Counted from the stretch's first letter, positions 24,173 through 32,328 are shown. The stretch is DNA of 64,000 bases from Cohnella sp. OV330 (GCF_900112065.1 NZ_FOKE01000012.1:150966-214965), one strand, 5' to 3'. Translations and numbers: made by a program. The notes: a model not told the origin generated them from the letters alone.

Positions 24173-25669
24173 CTACAGGTTCCCGAGGAGCCTGGCCCTG
24201 ATGTCGCCGAGCGTCTGCTCGCGCACGAGGCGCCCGTCGACGAACACGTCCTCCAAGAGATCGATCCCGTTGTATTGATCGTATTCTTCCTTGTTCAGAT
24301 TATCAATACAGACCATCGCCCCGTCCTGCGGGACGACGCGCACGAGCCCCGTTTGCGACTTTTTGACTTTGCCCGCGTCCGTCTTCGGATCCTTGTAGAT
24401 CTTCCGCTCCTCGCCGTCCACGACCGCGTACGTCGACTTGAGCGCGTAGCCGAAAGTGTCTCGCGTGTTGTACTGGTACGTGAACGAGCCGATGCCGAAC
24501 ACCATGTTGGTCGACGCGAAGCCCTTGGCCGCGAGCCGCTCGCAGATCTCCCGGCAGCGCGCGATCGTGATCGCGTCCCCGTAGATGGCGCCGATATGGC
24601 TGTCGAGCTGCTTGTAGCCGCGTTCGGTCGTCGTGCCGCCGAAAATATCCCACAAAATCTCGATGACGCCCCGCCGCGCGAGCGGGTCCACCGCGTCGGG
24701 ATCGCCGCAGATGATCTTGACCGGATCGCCGCTGTCCGGACGGATGACGACCTTGCCGTCCCGGCTTAGAATATCGTCCTTCAGCCCGCGGATGACGACG
24801 TCGAGGACGGTCCACAGATCCCACGTATCCGACACGATCGACACGAACCCGCTCGGATACACGTCCTTGATCAGGTAACGGTACGATGCGGCCTCGTCCC
24901 GGCCGTGCGCGCACATGACGCTATGCTCGGTCGCGGGAATCGACGTGCCGATCAGCTCCTTTTCCATATCGGCGCCGTAGTGGTCCTCGAGATACAGAAT
25001 CGCAGGAATCGTATCCGTGCCGGTGAACGAGAGCAGATGCCCCGCGCCGCTGGCCTTGGCCGCCTCGAGCGAGCCCATGCCCCGCATCGAGAAGTCGTGT
25101 CCCTGGAACGGTACGCCCGAAGCGTCGCCGTTCGTCCGAAGCGCGAAGTCCTCGAGCAGCTTGCGGTATTCGAAGGCGAGCGTCGCGCTCGTCGCCGGCA
25201 GCCACAGCTGGCACGACATGAGCGTCTCCAGGTAATTCGTGAGCCAGAAAAACGCGGGCTGCGTGTTCTCGATCGTCAGCATCGGCACCTTGACCGGAAC
25301 GAGGCTGCCTTCCTTAACGGCCTTAATCTTGATCGGCAGGTAGCCGAGATCGTGCAGCGCCTCGACGTGAGCGGCGTCGGGATTCGCCTCGCCGAGCGCA
25401 TAGCGGATGACGCGCTTGTACTCGTCCGCTACTTCCGCCTTGGCTCTGCCGAAGAAATGTTCATTGAAGTAATCGATCAGGTATTCCTGAATAAAGGCCT
25501 GGAAGCCGAAAGCCACGATTCGGTCGATCTCGGCGATCCGGCTCGCGCGCGCCGTCCATGTCGAGTAGACAAGCTCCGTGCCTTGCGGATATTGATTTTT
25601 GTGACTCACTTTGTAAAAGTCGCACAGCAGCGTGGCCGGGTAAACGTAGTTTTTGTTAGCGGCGGTCAT
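24173..25669 (-). CDS. Nicotinamide phosphoribosyltransferase-like enzyme (NAMPT/NadV family)
   Basis: This 498-residue protein matches the NAMPT family along its length: LCDFYKVSHKNQYP near the N-terminus, SFTGTDTIPA, the catalytic His in PATEHSVMCAHG, and RPDSGDPVKI for phosphoribosyl binding. It would make NMN from nicotinamide and PRPP. The start overlaps the stop of a PRPP-synthetase-like gene (ATGA), coupling supply of the activated sugar. In the phage NARP1 pathway, similar-looking pairs instead make ADP-ribose-pyrophosphate and join it to nicotinamide, and that alternative is open here. Confidence 0.9.
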   Translation of the reverse strand: MTAANKNYVYPATLLCDFYKVSHKNQYPQGTELVYSTWTARASRIAEIDRIVAFGFQAFIQEYLIDYFNEHFFGRAKAEVADEYKRVIRYALGEANPDAAHVEALHDLGYLPIKIKAVKEGSLVPVKVPMLTIENTQPAFFWLTNYLETLMSCQLWLPATSATLAFEYRKLLEDFALRTNGDASGVPFQGHDFSMRGMGSLEAAKASGAGHLLSFTGTDTIPAILYLEDHYGADMEKELIGTSIPATEHSVMCAHGRDEAASYRYLIKDVYPSGFVSIVSDTWDLWTVLDVVIRGLKDDILSRDGKVVIRPDSGDPVKIICGDPDAVDPLARRGVIEILWDIFGGTTTERGYKQLDSHIGAIYGDAITIARCREICERLAAKGFASTNMVFGIGSFTYQYNTRDTFGYALKSTYAVVDGEERKIYKDPKTDAGKVKKSQTGLVRVVPQDGAMVCIDNLNKEEYDQYNGIDLLEDVFVDGRLVREQTLGDIRARLLGNL

Positions 25670-26493
25670 GGCAGCATGCCTCCAATCGGATAAATGTGAA
25701 TAAAGTCCGTGCTTGGTCCGTCCAAAATCGTATCCGTCGTATATACGCGTTCGATTAATCCCGAAGCCGGCAGTTTACCCTGATGGATCGCGTTTTCGCA
25801 ATGCGTCACGAGCAGGTAAATCTGCGAAGCTCCCAGTTCGCGAAGCCGCTCTGCGCTTAGCAGGAACGTACCGCCGTACGAGCAGAGATCGTCGATGATG
25901 ATGGCCTTGAACCCTGTTCGATCGACGCTGCCTGCGACATCCAGTTTCTGAATGCGCCCCGTACGGAAGTCCCTCTCCTTGTGGCCGACCAGTTGCCTGA
26001 AGCCTTCAATCTGGCCGTATCGCTTCTGCGCCCCGGCATCCGGGAAGAAAAGATAATCAGCCGCCGGATCGAATCCGGTCTCCGCCGTCACCCGGTCCAG
26101 CAGATCAAGCGTCGGGTACACCGCGCCGCTGCGGTCGAGCAGCGCCAGGGTGACGTCCGAATGCGGCTCGACGACCGTCACGCGCGCGAAGTTCATGGCG
26201 TTAATCATTCGCGACGCGTACCTTAGCGTAAACGCCGACGCCCCCTCCGCCCGGTCCATCCGGCTGTACGGCATGTAGTAGATGTCCAGCGCCGCCTCTT
26301 GGCCGAGCCCGTGGTCATCCAGGTAGCTTTTGACGAACATCAGCTTGATGAGATCCGCGTCCGTCTCGTATTTGAAAGCGATCCGATTGCCGTCCTCTGC
26401 GAGAGCCAACGCGCCGATCTGCTCCCCGTTCACCCGCGTCTCCCCGTTCGGATAAGTCTCGAAGTCCAGCGTCTGTCCGTTTAGCCGAATCAT
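25666..26493 (-). CDS. Ribose-phosphate pyrophosphokinase-like protein
   Basis: This 275-residue protein has the type-I phosphoribosyl motif (AIIIDDLCSYGGTF), YYMPYSRMDRAEG (a shortened KQDRK-like catalytic region) and TVVEPHSDVTLALL. It is shorter and more divergent than housekeeping Prs. It overlaps the NAMPT gene by 4 bp and follows the HAD gene by 5 bp. The role is to supply PRPP to NAMPT, or to pyrophosphorylate ADP-ribose if this is an Adps-like enzyme. ATG 26493 has GGGGAG 10 bp upstream. Confidence 0.82.
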   Translation of the reverse strand: MIRLNGQTLDFETYPNGETRVNGEQIGALALAEDGNRIAFKYETDADLIKLMFVKSYLDDHGLGQEAALDIYYMPYSRMDRAEGASAFTLRYASRMINAMNFARVTVVEPHSDVTLALLDRSGAVYPTLDLLDRVTAETGFDPAADYLFFPDAGAQKRYGQIEGFRQLVGHKERDFRTGRIQKLDVAGSVDRTGFKAIIIDDLCSYGGTFLLSAERLRELGASQIYLLVTHCENAIHQGKLPASGLIERVYTTDTILDGPSTDFIHIYPIGGMLP

Positions 26494-26498
26494 GTCGT

Positions 26499-26903
26499 TC
26501 ACGCTCCCCGCTTCATGATGTTCAGTGCCGCCTGCAGGCACCGGTAGGCCGAGCCCAGTCCCGCCCGATCGTCGAGCAGAATGTTGAAATAGATCTTCCT
26601 GCCGCCCGAGGAAGGCACGAACGGCGCATCTTCGTTGATGGCGTCGAACGGAATGCCGTTGTCCGTCAAGTAGGACGCGATCTCCGGGTACTGTCTCTCG
26701 CCGCAAGCCGTGAAGACGACCAGGTAGGCGCCTTGCGCCCGACATTCCCTGAGCAGCCGCGGCACGTCGTCGAACGAGAGGCCTGCGCGATGATAATCGA
26801 ACACGGTATTGTCGTAGTCGTACGCCACGACGAGCCGGCCGTACTTGCGCCATTCCGTCACCAGCCGGGAAACGACGTGTTCGTCTTCCAGATAGAAGTC
26901 CAT
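26499..26903 (-). CDS. Small HAD-superfamily protein of the NAD cluster
   Basis: This 134-residue protein has the HAD motif I DYDNTVFDY (D-x-D-x-T), motif II in LVVFTACGER and an acidic motif IV (NILLDDRAG). There is no cap domain, so it is a minimal HAD phosphatase. As first gene of the NAMPT operon it might dephosphorylate a nucleotide intermediate such as NMN. Similar small HAD genes occur beside NAMPT/PRPP-synthetase genes in some phages. AGAGGGG precedes the ATG. The substrate is inferred only from context. Confidence 0.78.
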   Translation of the reverse strand: MDFYLEDEHVVSRLVTEWRKYGRLVVAYDYDNTVFDYHRAGLSFDDVPRLLRECRAQGAYLVVFTACGERQYPEIASYLTDNGIPFDAINEDAPFVPSSGGRKIYFNILLDDRAGLGSAYRCLQAALNIMKRGA

Positions 26904-26924
26904 CGGGATCGCCCCTCTTTATAC

Positions 26925-26960
26925 TGTCATTTTTATATTATCATAATGACAATATTAAAA
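26925..26960. promoter_or_regulatory. AT-rich palindrome upstream of the NAD cluster, candidate NrtR-type operator
   Basis: Half-sites ATATTATCAT (26935-26944) and ATGACAATAT (26946-26955) match at 9 of 10 positions around a central A, with further symmetry out to 26930 and 26960. TGTCATT and AATGACA (26925-26951) form a second inverted repeat. Such an AT-rich palindrome is conspicuous in this GC-rich DNA. It lies 22 bp before the first gene of the cluster containing an NrtR-like protein. Confidence 0.55.
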
Positions 26961-26990
26961 GATGTCAAGGGATCGTTCGCCCGCAAAAAC

Positions 26991-27013
26991 AAAAAAAGCG
27001 CCAAAACCGGCGC
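26991..27013 (-). terminator. Terminator after the acyl-CoA thioesterase gene
   Basis: GCGCC-GGTTTT-GGCGC followed by TTTTTTT on the minus strand, 6 bp past the stop at 27019. Confidence 0.88.
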
Positions 27014-27018
27014 GCGCC

Positions 27019-27531
27019 TCATTCCCAAGGATACTTCGCCAGCAGAAAATCCGCGAACGCCTTGCTCTGTTCCCGCCGAATGGCTCGCATCTCCTTGCGG
27101 TGCTCCGCGGTCTCGAACAGCTTCTTCTCCTCGTCCGTCTCCGGAATGACCTGCGGCACGTAGACAGGCTTATTGTCGTCGCCGAGTCCCACGAACGTGA
27201 GGAACGAAGTCGCCGCGATCCTGCGCTCGCCCGTCCGAAGATCCTCGCGGATCACTTTGACGAATACCTCCATCGACCGCTTGCCCGTCCACGATACGAA
27301 GGCTTCGAGCGACACCGAATCCGTCTGCCGGATCGGGAGCAGAAAGTCGACCGAGTCCGTGGAGGCCGTGACTGCGGTGACCCGGCACAGCTTGGAGGCG
27401 GAGATGGACGCGATGTCGTCGATATGGGACATCAGCCTGCCGCCGAACAGCGTCTCGTGATTATTGACGTCGGTGGGGAATACTCTGGAGGTTTTGACGC
27501 AGCGGGTTTCTTTGACGAACTTCTTTTCCAA
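27019..27531 (-). CDS. Acyl-CoA thioesterase, hotdog fold (YkhA-like)
   Basis: This 170-residue protein has the cytosolic acyl-CoA hydrolase pattern: TDVNNHETLFGGRLMSHID (catalytic Asn/Asp region), TASTDSVDFLLPI and SWTGKRSMEVFVKV. It hydrolyses acyl-CoA in the cytoplasm. The start codon is TTG at 27531, with GAAGGAG 11 bp upstream. It is monocistronic with its own terminator. The 204-bp gap to the + strand gene at 27747 holds only the promoter region. Confidence 0.9.
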   Translation of the reverse strand: MEKKFVKETRCVKTSRVFPTDVNNHETLFGGRLMSHIDDIASISASKLCRVTAVTASTDSVDFLLPIRQTDSVSLEAFVSWTGKRSMEVFVKVIREDLRTGERRIAATSFLTFVGLGDDNKPVYVPQVIPETDEEKKLFETAEHRKEMRAIRREQSKAFADFLLAKYPWE

Positions 27532-27746
27532 TTCGGCTTACGCTCCTTCGTCCTATGTATGGTCTGCATTCGCTCATTGTCCCCAGCCGGGCGATCGTTA
27601 TGCCAGAGAGAAGGCGGAGAATACGGAGCATCGAGAAAGAAAGCAGAGCGTAGAGGCGAGGGAGGAAGCGGCGGCCCGGCGTCGAATTAGGATTAACGCC
27701 ATGAACGGCGAAGCGCGCTCATCGCGCGCAGGAAAGGAGCAAGCCC

Positions 27747-28577
27747 ATGACGGTTGGAATATTGGCGCATCTGCTCGGTACGCTGCCTTATGCGCAGCTG
27801 GCCGAGAAGGTGGCCGAGCATCGGTTCTCGTACGTGCAGCTGGCGCTGTCCAAGGCCATCTCCGATATCGACTTTTCTCTCGGCAAGCTTAGTCCCGGAC
27901 TGGCAAGCGAGATCGGCGGCGCGTTCGCGGACCGTGGCGTCCGGATCGCCGTGCTCGGCTGCTACGCCAGCCTTATCGACTTGAATGAGGACAACTATCG
28001 CTATAACGTGGACCGGTTCAAGGAACATCTACGTCACGCGCGACACTTCGGCGCGCCCGTCGTCGCGACCGAAGTCGGCGTGCCCCAGGATCCGAGCCGC
28101 CTTGCGCAGCACGCTGCGCTGCTCGACCGCGCGCTCGAGGAGCTCGTCGAGGAAGCCGAGCGCTGGGGCGCCGTCATTGGACTGGAAGCGGCGCAGGGCC
28201 ACTTGATCGATACGCCGGAGACGCTCGCGGCCGCGATCGAACGGTTCCCTTCGTCGTGCGTCGGCGTCGTCCTCGATCCGTGCAACCTGCTGAACGGGCG
28301 CACGCTGGACGATCAGGACCGGGTCGTCGACGAAGCGTTCCGGCTGCTCGGGCCGCGAATCGTCAGCGCCCATGCCAAGGATCTGGTCCCGGCCGAGGAC
28401 GGCGGCGTCCGGGAGACGGCCGCCGGGCTTGGGCAGTTGCATTATGCCCGCTTCTGGGAAAAGCTCGAAGCGCAGAAGCCCCACGGCTTCGTCACGCTGG
28501 AAGCCGTCGCGGTGCCGCAGATGGAAGCCGCGGCGCGCTTTGTGCGAGAGGGCCGGGAGACGGCACGCCGGGGCTGA
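27747..28577 (+). CDS. Sugar phosphate isomerase/epimerase (xylose-isomerase-like TIM barrel)
   Basis: This 276-residue protein is an AP-endonuclease-2/XylA-like barrel: GLEAAQGHLIDTPETL, VLDPCNLLNGR and SAHAKDLVPAEDG carry the expected Glu, Asp and His metal ligands. Members isomerise or epimerise keto-sugars in the cytoplasm. AAAGGAG precedes the ATG. The stop codon falls inside the first unit of a 26-bp tandem repeat, so the C-terminal RRG may be repeat-derived. No operon partner is visible and the substrate is unknown. Confidence 0.82.
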   Translation: MTVGILAHLLGTLPYAQLAEKVAEHRFSYVQLALSKAISDIDFSLGKLSPGLASEIGGAFADRGVRIAVLGCYASLIDLNEDNYRYNVDRFKEHLRHARHFGAPVVATEVGVPQDPSRLAQHAALLDRALEELVEEAERWGAVIGLEAAQGHLIDTPETLAAAIERFPSSCVGVVLDPCNLLNGRTLDDQDRVVDEAFRLLGPRIVSAHAKDLVPAEDGGVRETAAGLGQLHYARFWEKLEAQKPHGFVTLEAVAVPQMEAAARFVREGRETARRG

Positions 28578-28662
28578 GCGCTGGGGTTGCGCGCCGGGGC
28601 TGAGCGCTGGGGTTGCGCGCCGGGGCTGAGCGCTGGGGTTGCGCGCCGGGGCTGAGCGCTGG
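28567..28662 (+). repeat. 26-bp tandem repeat overlapping a stop codon
   Basis: Three full identical units starting at 28567, 28593 and 28619 (unit begins GCCGGGGCTGAGCGCTGG) and a partial fourth at 28645. The first contains the TGA of the TIM-barrel gene. Perfect identity suggests recent expansion. Confidence 0.93.
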
Positions 28663-28705
28663 CCGGCTTGCGGTTCGTGCGATGCATTCAGGTGTTCCTG
28701 ATACC

Positions 28706-28975
28706 ATCGTGCAAAAATACATCATACAAAGCTAATATGGCGGGTTTTTCCGGTCTATCGCGCAAAAGCGCACGATAGCTGGCCTCTTTGGGCGAAATCT
28801 AATGTGTTTCGGGAGAAATCCTGCACTTTTGCGCGATAGGCGGAACGACGAGATGATAGCGATCGCAATCGTGTACTTTTGCGCGATAGAAGTCGGAGAT
28901 ATGGCCAGAACAGTGGACTTCTGGGATCTACCGCGCAAAAAGTGTATGGCAGCTCGCCTCCGGTCTCCCACTGGG
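28706..28975. repeat. Intergenic cluster of inverted CTATCGCGCAAAAG units
   Basis: Four related units: CTATCGCGCAAAAG at 28755-28768, its reverse complement at 28826-28839 and 28876-28889 (exactly 50 bp apart), and CTACCGCGCAAAAAG at 28928-28942. The rest of this 470-bp gene-free stretch carries no convincing ORF. Mixed orientations suggest folding into hairpins, as for REP/BIME-like intergenic repeats. Confidence 0.65.
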
Positions 28976-28995
28976 CCAACCGCGAATTCTACCGC

Positions 28996-29037
28996 AAAAA
29001 AAGGATGAAGCAGCCCAGCGCTGCCTCATCCTTTTTA
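28996..29037. terminator. Bidirectional terminator after the MATE gene
   Basis: AAGGATGA-GCAG...CTGC-TCATCCTTTTT pairs over the stem, with A and T runs on both sides. It lies 13 bp past the MATE stop at 29050. Confidence 0.85.
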
Positions 29038-29049
29038 TTTGGAGAGTCT

Positions 29050-30438
29050 TCATATCAACTTTCGCGCGTACCACTTGTCCCCGCGGAACCGCTTCAGGAA
29101 TAAAATGCCCCGCACGCCCCATTCGCAGTTCATCGCGAGCCATACCCCGATAATGCCGAGTCCGAATGTAATTCCCAGCAAGTAGCCGAGCACGATCCGG
29201 AACAGCCACATCGACAGCATCGACGCGATCGAGGTGAACCGCGCATCCCCGGCGGCACGAAGTCCCGCGGGCAGAATGAAACTGATCGACCAAAGCGGGA
29301 TCTGCGCGATCGCATTGATGAGCGTCAGCCAGAAGATATCGTCCACGATGTCGGCCGGCGGGTGGAACAGGCTCACCAGCGGATGGAAGAGCGGCATCAG
29401 GATGGCGGTCATCACCACGAACGAGCAGGAGGAGAGCCAGATAAACGACTTGATGAACTTGCGGGCGTCTCCGACGTTGCGGCCGCCGATGCATTGGCCC
29501 ACGACCGTGACGATCGTCAGCGACATCGCGCCGGCCGGAATCTGATATACCATGGCGATCGTGCCGCTGATGGCGTTCGCCGCGAGCGCGTAGGTGCCCA
29601 TGCTGACGATGAACACCTGGGTGAGCATTTTGCCCCCGTTAAAAAACATTTGCTCCGCCGCGAACGGCACGCCGATCGTCATGATCTTCTTCAGCATGTC
29701 CCACGGCACGCGAACCAACTGCCCGACGCGCAGTCGCAGAGACCTGTCGATCCGCAAAATGTACACCAACGCGCAGACGGCGGCCGTATAGCGCGCGATG
29801 TTGACCGCGATCGTCATGCCGAGCACGCCCATGTCGAGCGCGTTGATAAAGACGAAGTTCAACGCCACGTACAGCAGGTTCATAATGAGCGACAGGATCA
29901 ACGACACCCGTGATCGCCCGATGCCCCGCATCGCGCCGCATACGGCCTGCACGACGCCGATGCCCAGGTAGGACGCGCAGCTGCCGATCAGATACACGCG
30001 GGCATGGTCAAGCACGTCAGGCGACGCCCTGCCGAACAGCACTTGCAGCACTGGGGCGTGCAAAGCGGCTACCAACAAACCGATGCCCAGCGACAGCAGC
30101 GCGACCGAGGCGACCGTGCCCGCGGCGGCTTTGGAGATCATCCCGTCGTTGCCGCTGCCCTTGTACTGGGCGACGACGACCGTGCCCCCGGTCGCTACGG
30201 CGACGAAGACGTTGATCAGGAAAATGTTCAATGAATCGACGGTGCTGACCGCGCCGACCGCCGCGACGCCGGACGAGCTGATCATGGCAGTGTTCACAAG
30301 ATTGAGGCCTACGATAAAAGCCTGGTCGATCAGGATCGGGATGAACAATGCGATCACCTTGCGGTAATCCATGGACGACCCGGTCAAACGCTTGTCCAGA
30401 TAAGCGTGCGTCCGCGCCTTGAGCTGAAGCGGTCTCAC
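29050..30438 (-). CDS. MATE-family efflux transporter
   Basis: This 462-residue polytopic protein has about 12 membrane segments in two halves. MATE-like stretches include the first-helix region LFIPILIDQAFIVGLNLVN and NVFVAVATGGTVVVAQYKG, with the repeat-half counterpart IPAGAMSLTIVTVVGQCIGG. Members export drugs or metabolites using Na+ or H+ gradients. The listed GTG start at 30438 has a weak ribosome site; an ATG at residue 23 is an alternative. It stands alone and its substrate is unknown. Confidence 0.9.
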   Translation of the reverse strand: MRPLQLKARTHAYLDKRLTGSSMDYRKVIALFIPILIDQAFIVGLNLVNTAMISSSGVAAVGAVSTVDSLNIFLINVFVAVATGGTVVVAQYKGSGNDGMISKAAAGTVASVALLSLGIGLLVAALHAPVLQVLFGRASPDVLDHARVYLIGSCASYLGIGVVQAVCGAMRGIGRSRVSLILSLIMNLLYVALNFVFINALDMGVLGMTIAVNIARYTAAVCALVYILRIDRSLRLRVGQLVRVPWDMLKKIMTIGVPFAAEQMFFNGGKMLTQVFIVSMGTYALAANAISGTIAMVYQIPAGAMSLTIVTVVGQCIGGRNVGDARKFIKSFIWLSSCSFVVMTAILMPLFHPLVSLFHPPADIVDDIFWLTLINAIAQIPLWSISFILPAGLRAAGDARFTSIASMLSMWLFRIVLGYLLGITFGLGIIGVWLAMNCEWGVRGILFLKRFRGDKWYARKLI

Positions 30439-30506
30439 CTTATCACTTCTTTTCCCGGATGATAGAATGCTTGCAAGCGTATACCTGCGGGTCCTATTCT
30501 AGTGGC

Positions 30507-30541
30507 AAAAAGAAAAATCCACAACCTCGGCAGGCTGCGGA
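30507..30541 (-). terminator. Terminator after the YdjO-like gene
   Basis: TCCGCAGCCT-GCCG-AGGTTGTGGA (with G-U pairs) followed by TTTTTCTTTTT on the minus strand. Confidence 0.75.
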
Positions 30542-30589
30542 CTGGGATCGCGTATGGGGAAAAAGCGCCTTCTTGCGCCGAGGAACGGC

Positions 30590-30829
30590 CTACAGCGCCG
30601 CTTTCCGCTGGTTTTTCCGATGCTGCTTGAGCTGGTGGTCCGACGAGATCAGAATCGGCAGCACCTTTTCGCTTCGGACCATGACCGACTTGCAGATCAT
30701 GCACGTAGGCACGTCCTCGAACGAAAAGTTGTCCCGGATCCATCCCTTGCAGGCGTCCTGGGTGCAGGACCAGATGGTCGTCATTTCTTCGGGCAAATTT
30801 TCCAACGGTTTATTCCAAGAATAATTCAA
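30590..30829 (-). CDS. YdjO-family cold-inducible zinc-ribbon protein
   Basis: This 79-residue protein carries a four-Cys zinc ribbon: WSCTQDACKGWIRDNF with C-x4-C and later PTCMICKSVM with C-x2-C. This arrangement matches Bacillus YdjO, a cold-inducible protein. A Lys/Arg-rich tail (KQHRKNQRK) follows. The start codon is TTG at 30829, with GGGGGA upstream. It lies 100 bp downstream of a CspA-type gene, a pairing often seen in Bacillales. It is probably a nucleic-acid-associated accessory; its function is not established. Confidence 0.82.
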   Translation of the reverse strand: MNYSWNKPLENLPEEMTTIWSCTQDACKGWIRDNFSFEDVPTCMICKSVMVRSEKVLPILISSDHQLKQHRKNQRKAAL

Positions 30830-30885
30830 TGGATCGTCCCCCTTAGATGAACGTGCTACTATCCACGTACAAAAGCCTCTTCATT

Positions 30886-30918
30886 AAAAAATCCCCAAAA
30901 CGATACGTTCGGGGATTT
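30886..30918 (-). terminator. Terminator after the cold-shock gene
   Basis: AAATCCCC...GGGGATTT hairpin followed by TTTT on the minus strand, 10 bp past the csp stop. Confidence 0.85.
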
Positions 30919-30928
30919 AAATCTTCAT

Positions 30929-31129
30929 TTACAGTTTTACGACGTTCTCGGCTTGCTGGCCGCGATTGCCTTGGACTACGTTGAATTCGACGCGTTGGCC
31001 TTCATCCAGTGACTTGAAGCCCTCGCCCGTGATCGCGCTGAAGTGTACGAATACGTCTTCGCCGCCCTCGACCTCGATAAAACCGAATCCTTTTTCTGCG
31101 TTAAACCATTTTACTGTTCCTGTTTGCAT
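30929..31129 (-). CDS. CspA-family cold-shock protein
   Basis: This 66-residue single cold-shock domain has the RNP motifs KGFGFI (RNP1) and VFVHFSAI (RNP2). It binds single-stranded RNA and DNA and melts mRNA structure in the cold. AGGTG precedes the ATG. The leader upstream (31130-31280) is long, AT-rich and contains a large hairpin. This fits the post-transcriptional control common for csp genes. Confidence 0.96.
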   Translation of the reverse strand: MQTGTVKWFNAEKGFGFIEVEGGEDVFVHFSAITGEGFKSLDEGQRVEFNVVQGNRGQQAENVVKL

Positions 31130-31191
31130 AGAAACACCTCCAAATTTTACATGAGTTTCTCATTTTAAGGTACCAAATAAAAAATTCATAT

Positions 31192-31231
31192 ATTGCACAA
31201 GGTTAGTCATCAAAATAATAACCCTCTGCAA
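31192..31231 (-). promoter_or_regulatory. Hairpin in the cold-shock mRNA leader
   Basis: TTGCA...TAACC pairing across a 14-nt loop (TTGCAGAGGGTTA with TAACCTTGTGCAA) lies 63 nt upstream of the csp ATG in an AT-rich leader. A temperature-sensitive role is inferred from csp biology. The remainder up to 31405 shows only another stem (31325-31364) and no gene. Confidence 0.45.
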
Positions 31232-31405
31232 TAGATGAATTTGAGGTCAAAATCCCAATAAACAAACTATAACATAAAGGACGGGGAAAAGCAATTCGGG
31301 CAGCCGGCGCCGCTTCGATCCATAAGACACCAGGCCTCCCGGCAACCATAGAGGAAACCTGGCATCTTTTCGTTCTCATCAAGCTTCGCGTTCAAGACCG
31401 CGACA

Positions 31406-32305
31406 TCAACGCTCCCACGTATCGGTCATGACGACCGGTTCGATGGTGCCGCCTCCGATCCGCATGCGATCGATGCATAACCGGCGATTGCCCGGCTCCG
31501 TGTCTCCGATCGTTCTGCGATGGTATACGATCAACCATTCGTCCGTCTCCTGCAGATGCAGATAGCCGTGGTGGCCGGGGCCCTCCGCAATCGGCTCTTG
31601 TCTTTCCAGGATCGTGCCTTGATTCTCGAACGGACCAAGCGGATTGTCGCTCACGCCGTACGCGACGCGATACGTGCCGTTCGTCCAGCCGCCCATGGAC
31701 CACATCAGATAATAAAGCCCGTCCTTTTTGATCATGCAAGGACCTTCCACATATCCCTCAGGCGTAATGGAACGGAATACTTCATCGCTTTCGCCCATTA
31801 AGGAAACGAATCCGGTCATCTCTTCGTTCATTCGCGCGACGTTGCAGTGCCCCCAGCCGCCGTAGTACAGATAGACGGTTCCATCGTCGTCCTTGAACAG
31901 ATGCGCATCGATCGGCTGCGCCTGATGAATGAACTTGTCCACCAACGGCCTCCCGAGGTAACCGCGATACGGCCCTTCCGGACGATCCGCTACTGCGATC
32001 TCCAAGCCCCCGGTTTCCTCGTTCGACTGTATATCGTTCGACGCGAATACGAGGTAATATCGCCCCCGATGCTCGATATGCGTCGGCGCCCAGACCGCTC
32101 TCCATATCCATGGGAAATCCGCCATGTCTACAATGCCTTCGTGTTTGTCCCAGTGGACCAGGTCGTCGGAGCTGAACGCGTCCAGGTTCATCTGCATCGT
32201 ATATTCCGTAAAGGAGCGCGTCGCAAAAATCCAGTGTTTTCCTGCATAGGTTCTGGCCTCGGGGTCTGCATACCAGCCGGGTACGATCGGATTATTCATT
32301 TTCAA
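31406..32305 (-). CDS. Glycoside hydrolase family 43-like protein
   Basis: This 299-residue five-bladed beta-propeller hydrolase has the GH43 pattern: NPIVPGWYADPEARTY (catalytic base Asp), QPIDAHLFKDDDG (pKa-modulating Asp region) and GYVEGPCMIKKDG (general acid Glu). There is no signal peptide, so it acts on imported arabino- or xylo-oligosaccharides. A TTG at 32305 with AAGGAG 10 bp upstream is the best start. It lies 24 bp behind the 5'-nucleotidase gene and may be co-transcribed with it. Confidence 0.87.
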   Translation of the reverse strand: MKMNNPIVPGWYADPEARTYAGKHWIFATRSFTEYTMQMNLDAFSSDDLVHWDKHEGIVDMADFPWIWRAVWAPTHIEHRGRYYLVFASNDIQSNEETGGLEIAVADRPEGPYRGYLGRPLVDKFIHQAQPIDAHLFKDDDGTVYLYYGGWGHCNVARMNEEMTGFVSLMGESDEVFRSITPEGYVEGPCMIKKDGLYYLMWSMGGWTNGTYRVAYGVSDNPLGPFENQGTILERQEPIAEGPGHHGYLHLQETDEWLIVYHRRTIGDTEPGNRRLCIDRMRIGGGTIEPVVMTDTWER

Positions 32306-32328
32306 TGGGGAGACACTCCTTCCTTGTT

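Noticed and set aside
28567-28662. CRISPR array
   Set aside because: Units are contiguous without spacers and only three and a half copies exist; no cas genes in the window.
28802-29103. Short ORFs across the 28.7-29.1 kb repeats
   Set aside because: They come from the repeat units in several frames, lack ribosome sites and stop at random points.
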